Origin: Neptunicella plasticusilytica | Lineage (GTDB): Bacteria > Pseudomonadota > Gammaproteobacteria > Enterobacterales > Alteromonadaceae | NCBI RefSeq assembly: GCF_047922965.1 | Contig: NZ_CP150481.1 | Location: forward strand, 2,976,001-3,040,000 | Direction: 5' to 3' | DNA length: 64,000 bases | Shown: positions 23,767-32,469 of the stretch, piece after piece | Layout: each line of letters begins with the position of its first letter | Position numbering within the stretch: the stretch's first letter is position 1 | Program-made: the position numbers and the translations under genes | The notes under the pieces: model-generated | Told to the model about the DNA's origin: nothing | The model's database searches: none | What the model saw: only the letters and a program-made list of their open reading frames with translations

Positions 23767-26445
23767 TTAAAACTCATATTTATAGGCCAAGCTAATCGTT
23801 TGACCCATCTCTCTTGAGCGAACGACAACGCCTGACTGAGTCACTTCCTGTTTCTCATCCAGCAAGTTCTTCAGCTTTAATGTGATCTTGCTATTAAAGT
23901 TTGGATAGTAGCTATAGATCAAATCCAGAGAATTGAATGGCTGTTCATAAGCGTCATCACGTCCATTGATACCCGACGCCAGAATACGCTCTCCAAATAC
24001 GTTATAAACCAGTGTCCCGCCATGTTCACCATTAGCTGAATCATAACCCAACTGGAAGTTAGCCACGTACTTGGAATGACCATTCATACGCTTTGTCGTA
24101 TTGGTCAAGCTTCCAGCATCAGCCGCATCGATAGTTACCTCAGAATCACTCAAGGTAATGTTACCCGAAGTGAAGAAACCGTCAGCAGCCCAACTCAGGT
24201 CATACAACCATTCAGCTTCAACCCCATAAACCTCAGCTTCTGAGCCGTTAGTGAATGTTGCAGTGTAAGCTGAGTCACCCACGCGCAAAACAGTTTCAAT
24301 CGGGTTAGTAATATCTTTGTAGAATAAAGATAAAGCTAAGTTATCACCGTTGTCGCTGTATAACTCATAACGCATGTCGTAGTTTTTCAGCGTACTTGAA
24401 ACCAGCGTTGTACTACCGGTAGTGCGGATATCCGTTAGCGGATCATAGTAACCAACCGGCACGACTTCACGCAGATCCGGACGTACCACGGTTTCACCGT
24501 AACCGAAACGAAGCTGATAATCGTCACCGCTCAAATACGTCAAGCTTAACGCAAGATAGGTATCATCATCGTTGATAGTCCGTTTCTGGATATTATCTTC
24601 ATTAAAGAAGACGTCCTGATCTTCAGCACTGAATATCAAGCTGGACGATTCCAACGCGACCTGCTTGAACGCTTCATATCGTACACCACCACTGATACGC
24701 CAAGTATTATCGTAGAAAATATCAAACGCACCGTAACCCGCATCCGTTTTCTGAGCGGCCAAATAATCGTCAGCTTCAGGCGCTTCGGGTTCATTAAATG
24801 CTACTAACACGTTATTTTCAGCAATAAAGCCATTTGTTATATATGAAGGCAAATTCAACAGGTCACTTTCATTATCAGTGATACCTATTGGCGCCCCGCT
24901 GTTATTGACGAAAAAGCTTGAAGTGGTGTAGTAACGAGCACGATCAATGAAGTCCCAGCCACCTTTTAATTCGATTTCAAAACGGCCGACTGTAAAGGGC
25001 AAATTGACATTTCCGCCCCAGTTTTTCATATGATCGTCCATTTCAACAAAGCCAAACTCAGCTTGGCCATTACCACCGTTGACTTTAGTACTTACGTAAT
25101 TACCGTTGTCATCATAGTTGTTGCTAAAATTGAAAGTCGCTTCCAATGGAATATCAGTTGTTGCTTCAGATTGAGTATAGTGCCAGTCAAGGCCCGCTCC
25201 CCAAAGATCCAGGAAGGTGTGCTGGCCTCTAAACTGATCAACTTCCAGTTTACGTTCTTCGTAAGTAAAGGCTTGTGAATAATCGGCCACACCATCGGCA
25301 GCAATAGTAATATTCTGCGAAGGGTTTTGCGCTATAGAGATCTCGGATTCATCTTCGTTATCTTCCAGATAAATCTTGTTGTAACTCACGCTGTGAGTTT
25401 TCCAACGATAGCCAACGCTAAACAAGCCATTTAAACGCTCATTTTGGGTTGTGACTTCCTGTTCAACAAGACTATCGTAACAGCTGTTGTTCACATCTTC
25501 CGAGGTGGCAAGATCTTGAGCGCAACCTTCTTCAAAGTCAGCACTGACCACTGAGTTACGACGTTCGGTGAAAAGCCATTTGTTGTCGTAAGCCACAGAA
25601 GCCAAAAATCCAATCGTACCGCCAAACCAGTCTTCCTCGAAGCTGTTGCCAATGTAAGCTTGACCAGAATAGTTTGGATCCAGAGATTCATCTTTAAGTT
25701 GCATATCCCGTGGCAAGGATTGTAACAGGCCATTATTGATAGCCCTTGCCTGTTGCGCAGCGGTTTGCGTCTCTGTTGCCGACAAGGCATCACGTTCAAT
25801 GATATTCCTTAAAGAAAAATCCCCCCGGTAATGCAAGATGCCTGTTTTCAGACTATCAGGTATTCCGCTGTCATCGCGATCATAGGTATAACCATCCGAA
25901 TTACTGGAATTACCTTCAATACCCACCTGAAAACCTGCAACAAATTCTGATGGCAGAGACTTGGTACGAATATCGACGTTACCACCGCCAAAAGCGGCTG
26001 GCATATTAGGTGAGTAGGCTTTTTGCACCGAAAGGCTTTCAATAACATTAGATGGAAAGATATCTAAAGGGATGACATTACGGGTCAAATCCGGGCTAGG
26101 AATACTGGCACCATTTAAACGAGCGCTGGAGTAACGTTCACCTAAGCCACGAACATAAATAAATTTGCCATCAACCAGCGTCAATCCCGTTACCCTGCGC
26201 AAAGCCGCAGCAGCATCACTGTCACCAGTCCGAGAAATTTGGTCAGCACCAAGTATGTCTGCAACAAATGCTTGATTCTTACGTTCTTCGATAACGGCAG
26301 CGGCTGTACCTTGTAAACGACTGGCAGTGGCAACAACTTCTTCCATGGCTGCATCATTCTGTTGCTCTTGGGCTAATACTGCCCCCGTAAGCAAACAAGC
26401 ACCAACGGCCAGAGAAATTTTATTTGCTCTAAATCGAGTCTTCAT
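23767..26445 (-). CDS. TonB-dependent receptor, predicted phosphate-starvation responsive
   Basis: This 892-aa protein has a signal peptide (about residues 1-25) and a TonB-box-like EEVVATASRL. The plug domain shows the variant VRGLGERYSSARLNGASIPS and AFGGGNVDIRTKSLP (instead of the usual NGxR...GAxAxxGVVNI pattern), and the barrel ends in ISLAYKYEF with terminal Phe. This receptor subfamily occurs in marine gammaproteobacteria and is often paired with a lipoprotein, as here: the lipoprotein gene lies 73 bp upstream on the same strand. A Pho box precedes that lipoprotein gene, so I infer that the pair takes up a phosphorus-containing ligand during phosphate limitation. The ligand is not known. 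Confidence 0.9.
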   Translation of the reverse strand: MKTRFRANKISLAVGACLLTGAVLAQEQQNDAAMEEVVATASRLQGTAAAVIEERKNQAFVADILGADQISRTGDSDAAAALRRVTGLTLVDGKFIYVRGLGERYSSARLNGASIPSPDLTRNVIPLDIFPSNVIESLSVQKAYSPNMPAAFGGGNVDIRTKSLPSEFVAGFQVGIEGNSSNSDGYTYDRDDSGIPDSLKTGILHYRGDFSLRNIIERDALSATETQTAAQQARAINNGLLQSLPRDMQLKDESLDPNYSGQAYIGNSFEEDWFGGTIGFLASVAYDNKWLFTERRNSVVSADFEEGCAQDLATSEDVNNSCYDSLVEQEVTTQNERLNGLFSVGYRWKTHSVSYNKIYLEDNEDESEISIAQNPSQNITIAADGVADYSQAFTYEERKLEVDQFRGQHTFLDLWGAGLDWHYTQSEATTDIPLEATFNFSNNYDDNGNYVSTKVNGGNGQAEFGFVEMDDHMKNWGGNVNLPFTVGRFEIELKGGWDFIDRARYYTTSSFFVNNSGAPIGITDNESDLLNLPSYITNGFIAENNVLVAFNEPEAPEADDYLAAQKTDAGYGAFDIFYDNTWRISGGVRYEAFKQVALESSSLIFSAEDQDVFFNEDNIQKRTINDDDTYLALSLTYLSGDDYQLRFGYGETVVRPDLREVVPVGYYDPLTDIRTTGSTTLVSSTLKNYDMRYELYSDNGDNLALSLFYKDITNPIETVLRVGDSAYTATFTNGSEAEVYGVEAEWLYDLSWAADGFFTSGNITLSDSEVTIDAADAGSLTNTTKRMNGHSKYVANFQLGYDSANGEHGGTLVYNVFGERILASGINGRDDAYEQPFNSLDLIYSYYPNFNSKITLKLKNLLDEKQEVTQSGVVVRSREMGQTISLAYKYEF

Positions 26446-26473
26446 AATTCATTCCCACACTTACTAATGAACA

Positions 26474-26497
26474 AATAGGCGCAATAAGGCGCCTATT
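26474..26497 (-). other. Intercistronic hairpin between lipoprotein and receptor genes
   Basis: AATAGGCGC (26474-26482) and GCGCCTATT (26489-26497) form a perfect 9-bp stem with a 6-nt loop in the 73-bp gap. On the minus strand only TTTG follows, so it is not a strong terminator. It may reduce read-through or protect the upstream message, adjusting the lipoprotein-to-receptor ratio. Confidence 0.6.
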
Positions 26498-26518
26498 CAT
26501 TACGATTATTCAAATTGG

Positions 26519-28126
26519 TTATTCGTCGTTAGCACTTTCGAATGCTGCGCTCGCCCATTTGTACCAATCTGAAGTAGTGTCGGCAGGGTCAACTGCACCG
26601 ATGAATGACGTGGCTTCGAAGAAGTCAGCGTCGATAGTCGTCATATCTGTTGGTGTAATGCTGACTTCTGGTGAAGTAGAGAAGCCATTTTCAGCCAAAA
26701 CAGTTTCTGAACCATTAACAACCTCGCTTACCCCATCTTGAGTGAACCAAGTTGTAACTGTCGTTGTACCACTATCGGTAGTAACAGTTTCGCTATCAGC
26801 GTTAGAAATAGCGGCACAGGCAGCAATTGAAGTTTTGATAGAAACGGTATTAGTTACGACGTTATCAGCAGCATCACCTGTGTAGTTAATACACCAAGTT
26901 TGCGTAGCGGATTCTTTCTTCAATATCGTGTTGTACCAAGTTGCGCCGATGAAATCGTCCAGCTTGATAGCAATAGAAGGATCTTCGTCACGGGCAGAGA
27001 TATTATCTGTTGTGATAACAGTCACGTTAGCAATGTGCGGCGCAGAAGCAGGTGCTTCAGCTGTGGTATCACCTTTCTTACCGTCAGCTTCGAAACCACC
27101 ATTGCCCATATTCAGAATGTCACCGTTAGCGCTTACTACTGAGCCATGTTTAATCAGTACATACTGCGCATTACCTTGCCAGCCTGCGTCGATATCCAGG
27201 CTATCATCCTGAGTGTCAGTAATAACCAAATGCTTAAGGTTTACCGCACCACCAAACAGTTCGATACCGTCGTCATAACCAGCGTAGATAGAAATGTAGT
27301 CGATTGAAGTACCAGAACCTACAGCATTCAAGAACAGCGAGTTCAGATCGTTACCGACTTCAGCACCGGCAGGTAAACCACCCGCATAATCAATTTTAAC
27401 AAACTTCAAAGTACCGCTGTTATCGGTATTATCGTTACCGCCATAGTAGGAAACAGCACCTTCACTTTCGGCGTTACAAGTTGCTGCAGCACGCTCTGCA
27501 TCTGAACATTGGTCAGTGATACCAAATCCATCAATCATAATACCACCCCAATCCTGAGGAGACGGGCCGCCACCCACTGAATCAAGCTCTTCGATAGCGT
27601 TAGCCGATGTAAAAGTAATTGGGTGATCCAAGGTACCAACCGCTTCGATATTAGCGCCACGGTTAATTTGGACGCGAGAAGCAGCATTATCGAATACAAC
27701 AGTTGCGCCGGCTTCAACCGTCAGGGTTGGGCCGTCAGCATTAATAGTACAACCTTCACTTGTATTACAGTCTTCTCCAACAAAAAGAGAGCTTTTGAAA
27801 TAGTGAATTGCCTCACCATCCAATGTGATATCAGCAACCAGAGGGTTAGCAGCACTTACAAAGCTGGTATTGTAGGTACAAATATTGGTATTGCTATCGT
27901 AAGTACCCTGAACGGTATCATCACCGGATTCATAAGATGCACATATATTAGTATCAGAACCACCGTTATCAGAACCACCGTTATCTGAACCGTTGTTATT
28001 GGTGTTATTGGAGTTGTTAGTACTGTTATCATTAACAGTAGGAGTGATATTAATATCGCCACCACAACCTGCCAATATCAGCGCAATTGCTACTGCAGAC
28101 ACTTTGAAACTTTTTGCTAAGACCAT
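26519..28126 (-). CDS. Surface-type lipoprotein, beta-helix-like, partner of TonB receptor
   Basis: This 535-aa protein has a lipoprotein signal (lipobox LAGC, Cys about residue 21). A low-complexity Asn/Ser/Gly/Asp linker follows (about 30-60, with two NGGSD units), then a large domain. Phrases such as LTVEAGATVVFDNAASRVQINRG, HPITFTSAN and LKHLVITDTQDDSLDIDAGW resemble right-handed beta-helix or bactofilin-like repeats in which strands alternate with Asp/Gly turns. Several Cys pairs suggest disulfides. It is acidic throughout. It heads a two-gene unit with the TonB receptor and has a Pho box upstream. The likely role is extracellular capture or processing of the receptor ligand. No catalytic motif was recognised. 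Confidence 0.7.
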   Translation of the reverse strand: MVLAKSFKVSAVAIALILAGCGGDINITPTVNDNSTNNSNNTNNNGSDNGGSDNGGSDTNICASYESGDDTVQGTYDSNTNICTYNTSFVSAANPLVADITLDGEAIHYFKSSLFVGEDCNTSEGCTINADGPTLTVEAGATVVFDNAASRVQINRGANIEAVGTLDHPITFTSANAIEELDSVGGGPSPQDWGGIMIDGFGITDQCSDAERAAATCNAESEGAVSYYGGNDNTDNSGTLKFVKIDYAGGLPAGAEVGNDLNSLFLNAVGSGTSIDYISIYAGYDDGIELFGGAVNLKHLVITDTQDDSLDIDAGWQGNAQYVLIKHGSVVSANGDILNMGNGGFEADGKKGDTTAEAPASAPHIANVTVITTDNISARDEDPSIAIKLDDFIGATWYNTILKKESATQTWCINYTGDAADNVVTNTVSIKTSIAACAAISNADSETVTTDSGTTTVTTWFTQDGVSEVVNGSETVLAENGFSTSPEVSITPTDMTTIDADFFEATSFIGAVDPADTTSDWYKWASAAFESANDE

Positions 28127-28478
28127 TTGATTCTCCCAGTTGATGTTATTATCAAAATAAAACAGCGAGGAGAGTATCTAAGAGGAATGACACTTTTGTT
28201 ACAGTTTACCACTGTCATAAAAGTTTAATATTGACAGAATCGAATTATCTGCCTCCATCACCAAACCACTTGATGTTAAAGACCATTTTATATGCAATAA
28301 AACGTGTTACTGCAGCCTGAAGTCATCAATGTTAAATGACAGCGTCCAGCCATAACTATCTTGCTAAAATATGGCTATTTATCTTCATAAAACAACAAGT
28401 TTGCCAAGCCCCTTGTTTAGCATGCGATTTGAAATTATCCTATAGTCCATTGCAGCAGTTAAATAACATGGATAAAGG
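28127..28478. other. 352-bp divergent intergenic region
   Basis: This gap separates the lipoprotein gene (minus) from a histidine kinase gene (plus). It holds the minus-strand Pho box (28187-28204) and a second, plus-strand Pho-like 18-mer CTGTCATAAAAGTTTAAT (28212-28229, 15/18) that lies about 250 bp from the kinase start. The rest (28230-28478) is AT-rich with no recognised element. Confidence 0.5.
28173..28204 (-). promoter_or_regulatory. Pho box and -10 of the lipoprotein/TonB-receptor unit
   Basis: On the minus strand CTGTAACAAAAGTGTCAT (28204-28187) matches the Pho box consensus at 15 of 18 positions, with TGTAA and TGTCA half-sites 11 bp apart. A -10-like GATACT (28178-28173) follows after 8 bp. 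The lipoprotein ATG lies 60 bp downstream of the box. Confidence 0.65.
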
Positions 28479-30215
28479 ATGACGAAGGTCAAAACTGCAT
28501 TATCGAAAAAGCTTTTGACCCGCGTATTGTCGGTCTATTTCCTGCTTACTTTTATAGTCACAGTTGGTCAGGTATTTACCGAATATTTAAACGCTAAAAG
28601 CCACATTCAGGACGAATTGCAAACCCTCAAAAATACCTTTGGTAGCTCACTGACCCGCGCCATATGGGAACTCAACTATCCGCAAGCTGTTGCTTCCGCC
28701 CAGGGATTAATGGAACTGCCTATTGTTGAGGGAGTACAAATTCGCGATGAAAGCGGTAAGGTCATTGCTGATTTGGGGTTGACTACCGTGCAGCAAGAAA
28801 AGCTCGCCACCAACGGCCAGTTTTTTGATCATGACAATGGCACGTTCAGTTACAGCTTCCCGCTAATCTTCGAGTTTTCCGGGCGCACGTCCAGAGTTGG
28901 CGATGTATCGCTATATTCCAGTTTCGATATTATTGTCAGCCGAATTGAAGTGGGCCTGTTTTTTCTGGTCGGCAATTCAATTGTTAAAACCGCCTTCTTA
29001 ATTTTCCTGTTTCTGCATGCATTCAGGAAAATGCTCACCGACCCATTGCAGGAACTCACTGAACAAATCAGCCAGTTTGATCTCAATCATCTGGAAAGTT
29101 CCAAGATTAATATTTATTCAAAAGAAGATAACGAGTTGATGCTATTGCAGCGCTCGTTTAACAACCTGATTGACGATCTTATTCATTCTCAGGACAAACT
29201 CAATGAAGCGCAAGGCGAGTTGCGTGAAGCCAACAAACGGCTGGATGAACAAAACCTGACGCTGGAACAGGAAGTCGCCAAGAAAACCGCTTCGTTAAGC
29301 CAGATTATGCTCGACCTCGAACGTCAGAAAGACGAACTACTGAATAACCAGCGGGAACTGCGCCAGGAAATTACCGAAAAAAGTAAAATTGCCGCAGAAC
29401 TGCGTAAGTCCAACGACGAACTGGCTACCTCGGTGGAAAACCTGAATGTTGCCAAAGACCAGTTGGTGGAATCGGAGCGCATGGCCTCGTTAGGCGGGCT
29501 GGTTGCCGGTATCGCCCATGATGTAAACACACCTCTGGGAATAGGAGTGACGGCCGCCAGCTTCTTGCAGGAGCGCCTGAAGAACCTGCAGGCAGCTTAT
29601 GAATCCAAATCGCTCAGCACCAAGGCGATGAATTCCTTTATCGTCGAATCACAACAAACTACCACGCTACTGATGAGCAACCTGAACCGGGCGTCCTCAC
29701 TCATTGCCAGCTTTAAACAGGTTGCCGTCGATCAAACCAGTGAAGTTGAGCGGATTATTAACGTCAAACAGTATCTGGGAGAAATTATCCAGTCGCTGGC
29801 ACCTAATTTGAAAAAAACCCAACATGTTATCAATGTTGAGTGCCCCGATGATTTGGAAGTATTTTGTGCGCCGGGTATCGTGGCGCAGATTTTTACCAAT
29901 ATGATTATGAACTCGGTTATCCACGGTTTCGACAATATCGAAGCAGGTCAAATCGATATCAACGTCAGTAAATCAGCCAAGAAGCTGGTAATTGATTATC
30001 GTGACAACGGTAAAGGAATGACCCCGGAAGTACTCAATCAGCACTTTGATGCCTTTTTTACCACCACCCGTGGTAAAGGAGGAAGCGGACTAGGCACCCA
30101 TATCATGTATAATCTGGTGACCCAGGCACTCAAAGGCAATATCAAGGCAAATAGTGCTCCGGGCAAGGGACTCAGCTATAAAATTACTTTCCCGCTGCGT
30201 AGCAGCGACAAATAG
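28479..30215 (+). CDS. Membrane-bound sensor histidine kinase
   Basis: This 578-aa protein has an N-terminal membrane helix (about residues 13-33), a periplasmic sensor of about 130 residues, and a second helix (about 160-185). A HAMP-like segment (DPLQELTEQISQFD) and a long coiled coil (about 235-330) follow. The dimerisation domain has the H-box MASLGGLVAGIAHDVNTPLG (His about 347), and the ATPase domain has DNGKGM and GGSGLGTHIM. The H-box reads HDVNTP instead of the common HEINNP. No response regulator gene is adjacent, so it is an orphan kinase. The divergent neighbour is the Pho-boxed lipoprotein, but a functional link is not shown. Confidence 0.88.
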   Translation: MTKVKTALSKKLLTRVLSVYFLLTFIVTVGQVFTEYLNAKSHIQDELQTLKNTFGSSLTRAIWELNYPQAVASAQGLMELPIVEGVQIRDESGKVIADLGLTTVQQEKLATNGQFFDHDNGTFSYSFPLIFEFSGRTSRVGDVSLYSSFDIIVSRIEVGLFFLVGNSIVKTAFLIFLFLHAFRKMLTDPLQELTEQISQFDLNHLESSKINIYSKEDNELMLLQRSFNNLIDDLIHSQDKLNEAQGELREANKRLDEQNLTLEQEVAKKTASLSQIMLDLERQKDELLNNQRELRQEITEKSKIAAELRKSNDELATSVENLNVAKDQLVESERMASLGGLVAGIAHDVNTPLGIGVTAASFLQERLKNLQAAYESKSLSTKAMNSFIVESQQTTTLLMSNLNRASSLIASFKQVAVDQTSEVERIINVKQYLGEIIQSLAPNLKKTQHVINVECPDDLEVFCAPGIVAQIFTNMIMNSVIHGFDNIEAGQIDINVSKSAKKLVIDYRDNGKGMTPEVLNQHFDAFFTTTRGKGGSGLGTHIMYNLVTQALKGNIKANSAPGKGLSYKITFPLRSSDK

Positions 30216-30307
30216 CCATTAATCAATATTATCTATCTATTTGATTGACCCAAACGGTTATCCATAATCGTCTGGGTCTAATCAATCCAAAAACGGGACA
30301 ACGCATA

Positions 30308-31207
30308 ATGTGGTTTAAAAACCTGAAGTTTTATCAATTAACCCAACCTATTGAACTGGATGACCAACTTCTGCAGGACAAACTGCAAGAGTTCGTCTTT
30401 CGCCCTTGCGGCAGTCAGGAATTAGCCACTCAAGGCTGGAGTGAACCCTTACGCCAGGGAGATGCGCTAAGTCACACTGCTGGCGGTAATATCTGGTTAA
30501 GTCTGAAAAAACAGGAACGCTTGTTACCCGCCTCGGTTATCAACGCCCAACTGGCAGACAAAGTGGCAAGTATTGAGGCGGAAACCGGCGCGCCGGTCGG
30601 CAAGAAAGCCCAGCAGGATTTGAAGCAGGAGATTATTCACCGCCTACTCCCGCAAGCTTTTACCAAAGACAGTTATACTCACGGTTTTATCTCTATCAAA
30701 GATAGTTTGGTAGTCATCGATGCCGCCAGCGACGGCAAAGCGGAATTTTTTCTGGCCCACCTGCGTAAAGCCATAGGTTCCCTGCCGGTGGTGCCCCTTG
30801 CCCGTCGCAGTTTATCCGCAGAGCTGACACGTTGGCTTAACGAACCTTTACCGGCCGGAATAGTGTTACTGGAAGAAGCCGAACTACGTCAGCCCGAAGA
30901 CGAAGGCGGTATTGTTCGTTGCAAAAATCAAGATCTGGGCTCGGAAGAAATACAATCTCACCTGGAGGCTGGCAAACTGGTCATGAAAGTGGCTATCGAA
31001 TGGGATGAAACACTGACGGCGATTATTCAGGAAGATCTCACCATCAAACGAGTTAAATTCAGTGATGTCATGCGTGAACAAAATGATGATATTCCTAAAG
31101 ATCAACAACTGGCCAGAATAGATGCTGATTTTAGCTTGATGGCCGGAGAAACCGTGCGTTTCGCCAATGCGTTAAGAACGATATTTGCGTTGGATGACGA
31201 GCAGTAA
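30308..31207 (+). CDS. rdgC: Recombination-associated protein RdgC
   Basis: This 299-aa protein begins at the ATG giving MWFKNLKFYQLTQ, the conserved RdgC N-terminus; the open frame extends upstream but without family similarity. Family segments such as FRPCGSQE, LLPASVIN, RLLPQAF and ARIDADFSLMAGE are present. RdgC forms a ring around double-stranded DNA and limits RecA activity. Length (E. coli 303 aa) and content are normal. It is followed by a strong terminator shared with the convergent HDOD gene. Confidence 0.93.
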   Translation: MWFKNLKFYQLTQPIELDDQLLQDKLQEFVFRPCGSQELATQGWSEPLRQGDALSHTAGGNIWLSLKKQERLLPASVINAQLADKVASIEAETGAPVGKKAQQDLKQEIIHRLLPQAFTKDSYTHGFISIKDSLVVIDAASDGKAEFFLAHLRKAIGSLPVVPLARRSLSAELTRWLNEPLPAGIVLLEEAELRQPEDEGGIVRCKNQDLGSEEIQSHLEAGKLVMKVAIEWDETLTAIIQEDLTIKRVKFSDVMREQNDDIPKDQQLARIDADFSLMAGETVRFANALRTIFALDDEQ

Positions 31208-31249
31208 AACCTGCTTTCTGCATCATTTTTATTCTTTATCTGATGCAAT

Positions 31250-31285
31250 AAAAAGCCCGTTTGATGATAATCAAGCGGGCTTTTT
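31250..31285. terminator. Bidirectional terminator between rdgC and the HDOD gene
   Basis: AAAAAGCCCG (31250-31259) pairs with CGGGCTTTTT (31276-31285), supported by inner TTGAT/ATCAA pairing. It has A and T runs on both sides, so it can serve both convergent genes. Confidence 0.9.
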
Positions 31286-31307
31286 AGCGACAGGATAAAA
31301 TTAAACC

Positions 31308-32147
31308 CTATTTGAATATGGCCTTGGCATCGTCCCGAATGTCTTTAAACTCGTCTGAATCCAGTAGTTTCAGATCTTCAACAATACCTTTGCTCTGACA
31401 CAGGTTCATCACTGCGTCTTTATGGCTGGATATGGCCCCGGACAACACTGCGCCAACGCGGATAAAGTCAATATAGGCAATTTTCTCAGTTTGGAATTTA
31501 AGGCTGCGCCAATTTTCTGTGATCTGGACCATTTCTTCACTGAATCCCCACTCACGCATTATGGTTGCGCCCAAACGACCTGCCAATTTCTGTATTGCTA
31601 CATTTAAGAAAGTGGGATTGGCAAACACATCCTGATGACGCTCGGCTTCACTTAAAATGGGTAACACGCCAATGTTATGCACCAGTGCCGCCAGCGTCAG
31701 GGAGTCAACATTCAGATTTTTAACATTTTTACCGTATCTGATATATATCTGGTACACCGCCATAGCGTTAGCGGTAACATCTACGGTGCGATCCCATAAT
31801 TTAGCCAGATATTCACCCACAATCTGGTTTTTGGATACAAACAGCTGCTCCATAGCCAATGCTGTGGCGATATTTTTAATCTGGCGCAAACCGATACGCG
31901 TCACAGCTTGATGCAAGTTTTCAACTTTAACTGTGCGACCAAGGTACGCGCTGTTGGCTATCTTCATCATACGGGCACTTAGGGCCGGATCCTGGCCAAT
32001 CACGTCACCCATTTTATTCAAATTGACGGCGGGATCATCAGCCGCTTTTCTTACTTTTAATGCAATCGCCGGTAACGTCGGCAACACCAAAGTATCGTTA
32101 TTGATTTTCTCGACAAGAATCGTTAATAACGCGTTTTCAGTAGACAT
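31308..32147 (-). CDS. HDOD domain protein
   Basis: This 279-aa protein, from the ATG giving MSTENALL (upstream in-frame non-ATG starts are possible), consists mainly of an HDOD domain (about residues 18-215). Motifs are LPTLPAIALKV, DPALSARMMKIANSAYLG, AVTRIGLRQIKNIA and ALVHNIGVLPI. HDOD proteins are HD-domain relatives without clear phosphohydrolase residues and act as signalling scaffolds, for instance around c-di-GMP or chemotaxis. No output domain is fused. The partner cannot be inferred from its neighbours, rdgC and an M49-like gene. Confidence 0.85.
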   Translation of the reverse strand: MSTENALLTILVEKINNDTLVLPTLPAIALKVRKAADDPAVNLNKMGDVIGQDPALSARMMKIANSAYLGRTVKVENLHQAVTRIGLRQIKNIATALAMEQLFVSKNQIVGEYLAKLWDRTVDVTANAMAVYQIYIRYGKNVKNLNVDSLTLAALVHNIGVLPILSEAERHQDVFANPTFLNVAIQKLAGRLGATIMREWGFSEEMVQITENWRSLKFQTEKIAYIDFIRVGAVLSGAISSHKDAVMNLCQSKGIVEDLKLLDSDEFKDIRDDAKAIFK

Positions 32148-32469
32148 CTTGTTCAAATCCCCTTCCTTTAATCCCAAAGCCAACGTGGTCTATTAATTAG
32201 TTTAATGTTCTTATGGCTGCTTTTGATGTGATAATGCGCAAACTTCGGCTTTAGTACATGTTTATGTTTTATTTTAATCAGCAAAGACGAATATAAAAGA
32301 TAAACATGACGTATCCGAGAAGCTTGTTATAAATGTGCGTCTGATGCAATCTAATTTTTACACAAATGGACGCATCCACAAGCTTGGGTCGCCATTTTAA
32401 ATTAGTTACACTATAGCTGTTATACAGACTCGTATTGATAACCCTTAAACTATAACAATAAATAATTGA
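32148..32469. other. 322-bp divergent intergenic region
   Basis: This is an AT-rich gap between the HDOD gene (minus) and the M49-like gene (plus), presumably holding both promoters. I see no convincing operator, hairpin or small gene in it. Confidence 0.4.

Noticed and set aside
27955..27995. Short tandem repeat encoding NGGSD units in the lipoprotein linker
   Set aside because: Two 15-bp units that keep the frame; ordinary low-complexity linker, not a phase-variation tract or array.
28212..28229. Plus-strand Pho-like 18-mer as a promoter element for the histidine kinase
   Set aside because: Although 15/18, it lies about 250 bp from the kinase start with no -10 at the usual distance; kept only as a note in the intergenic entry.
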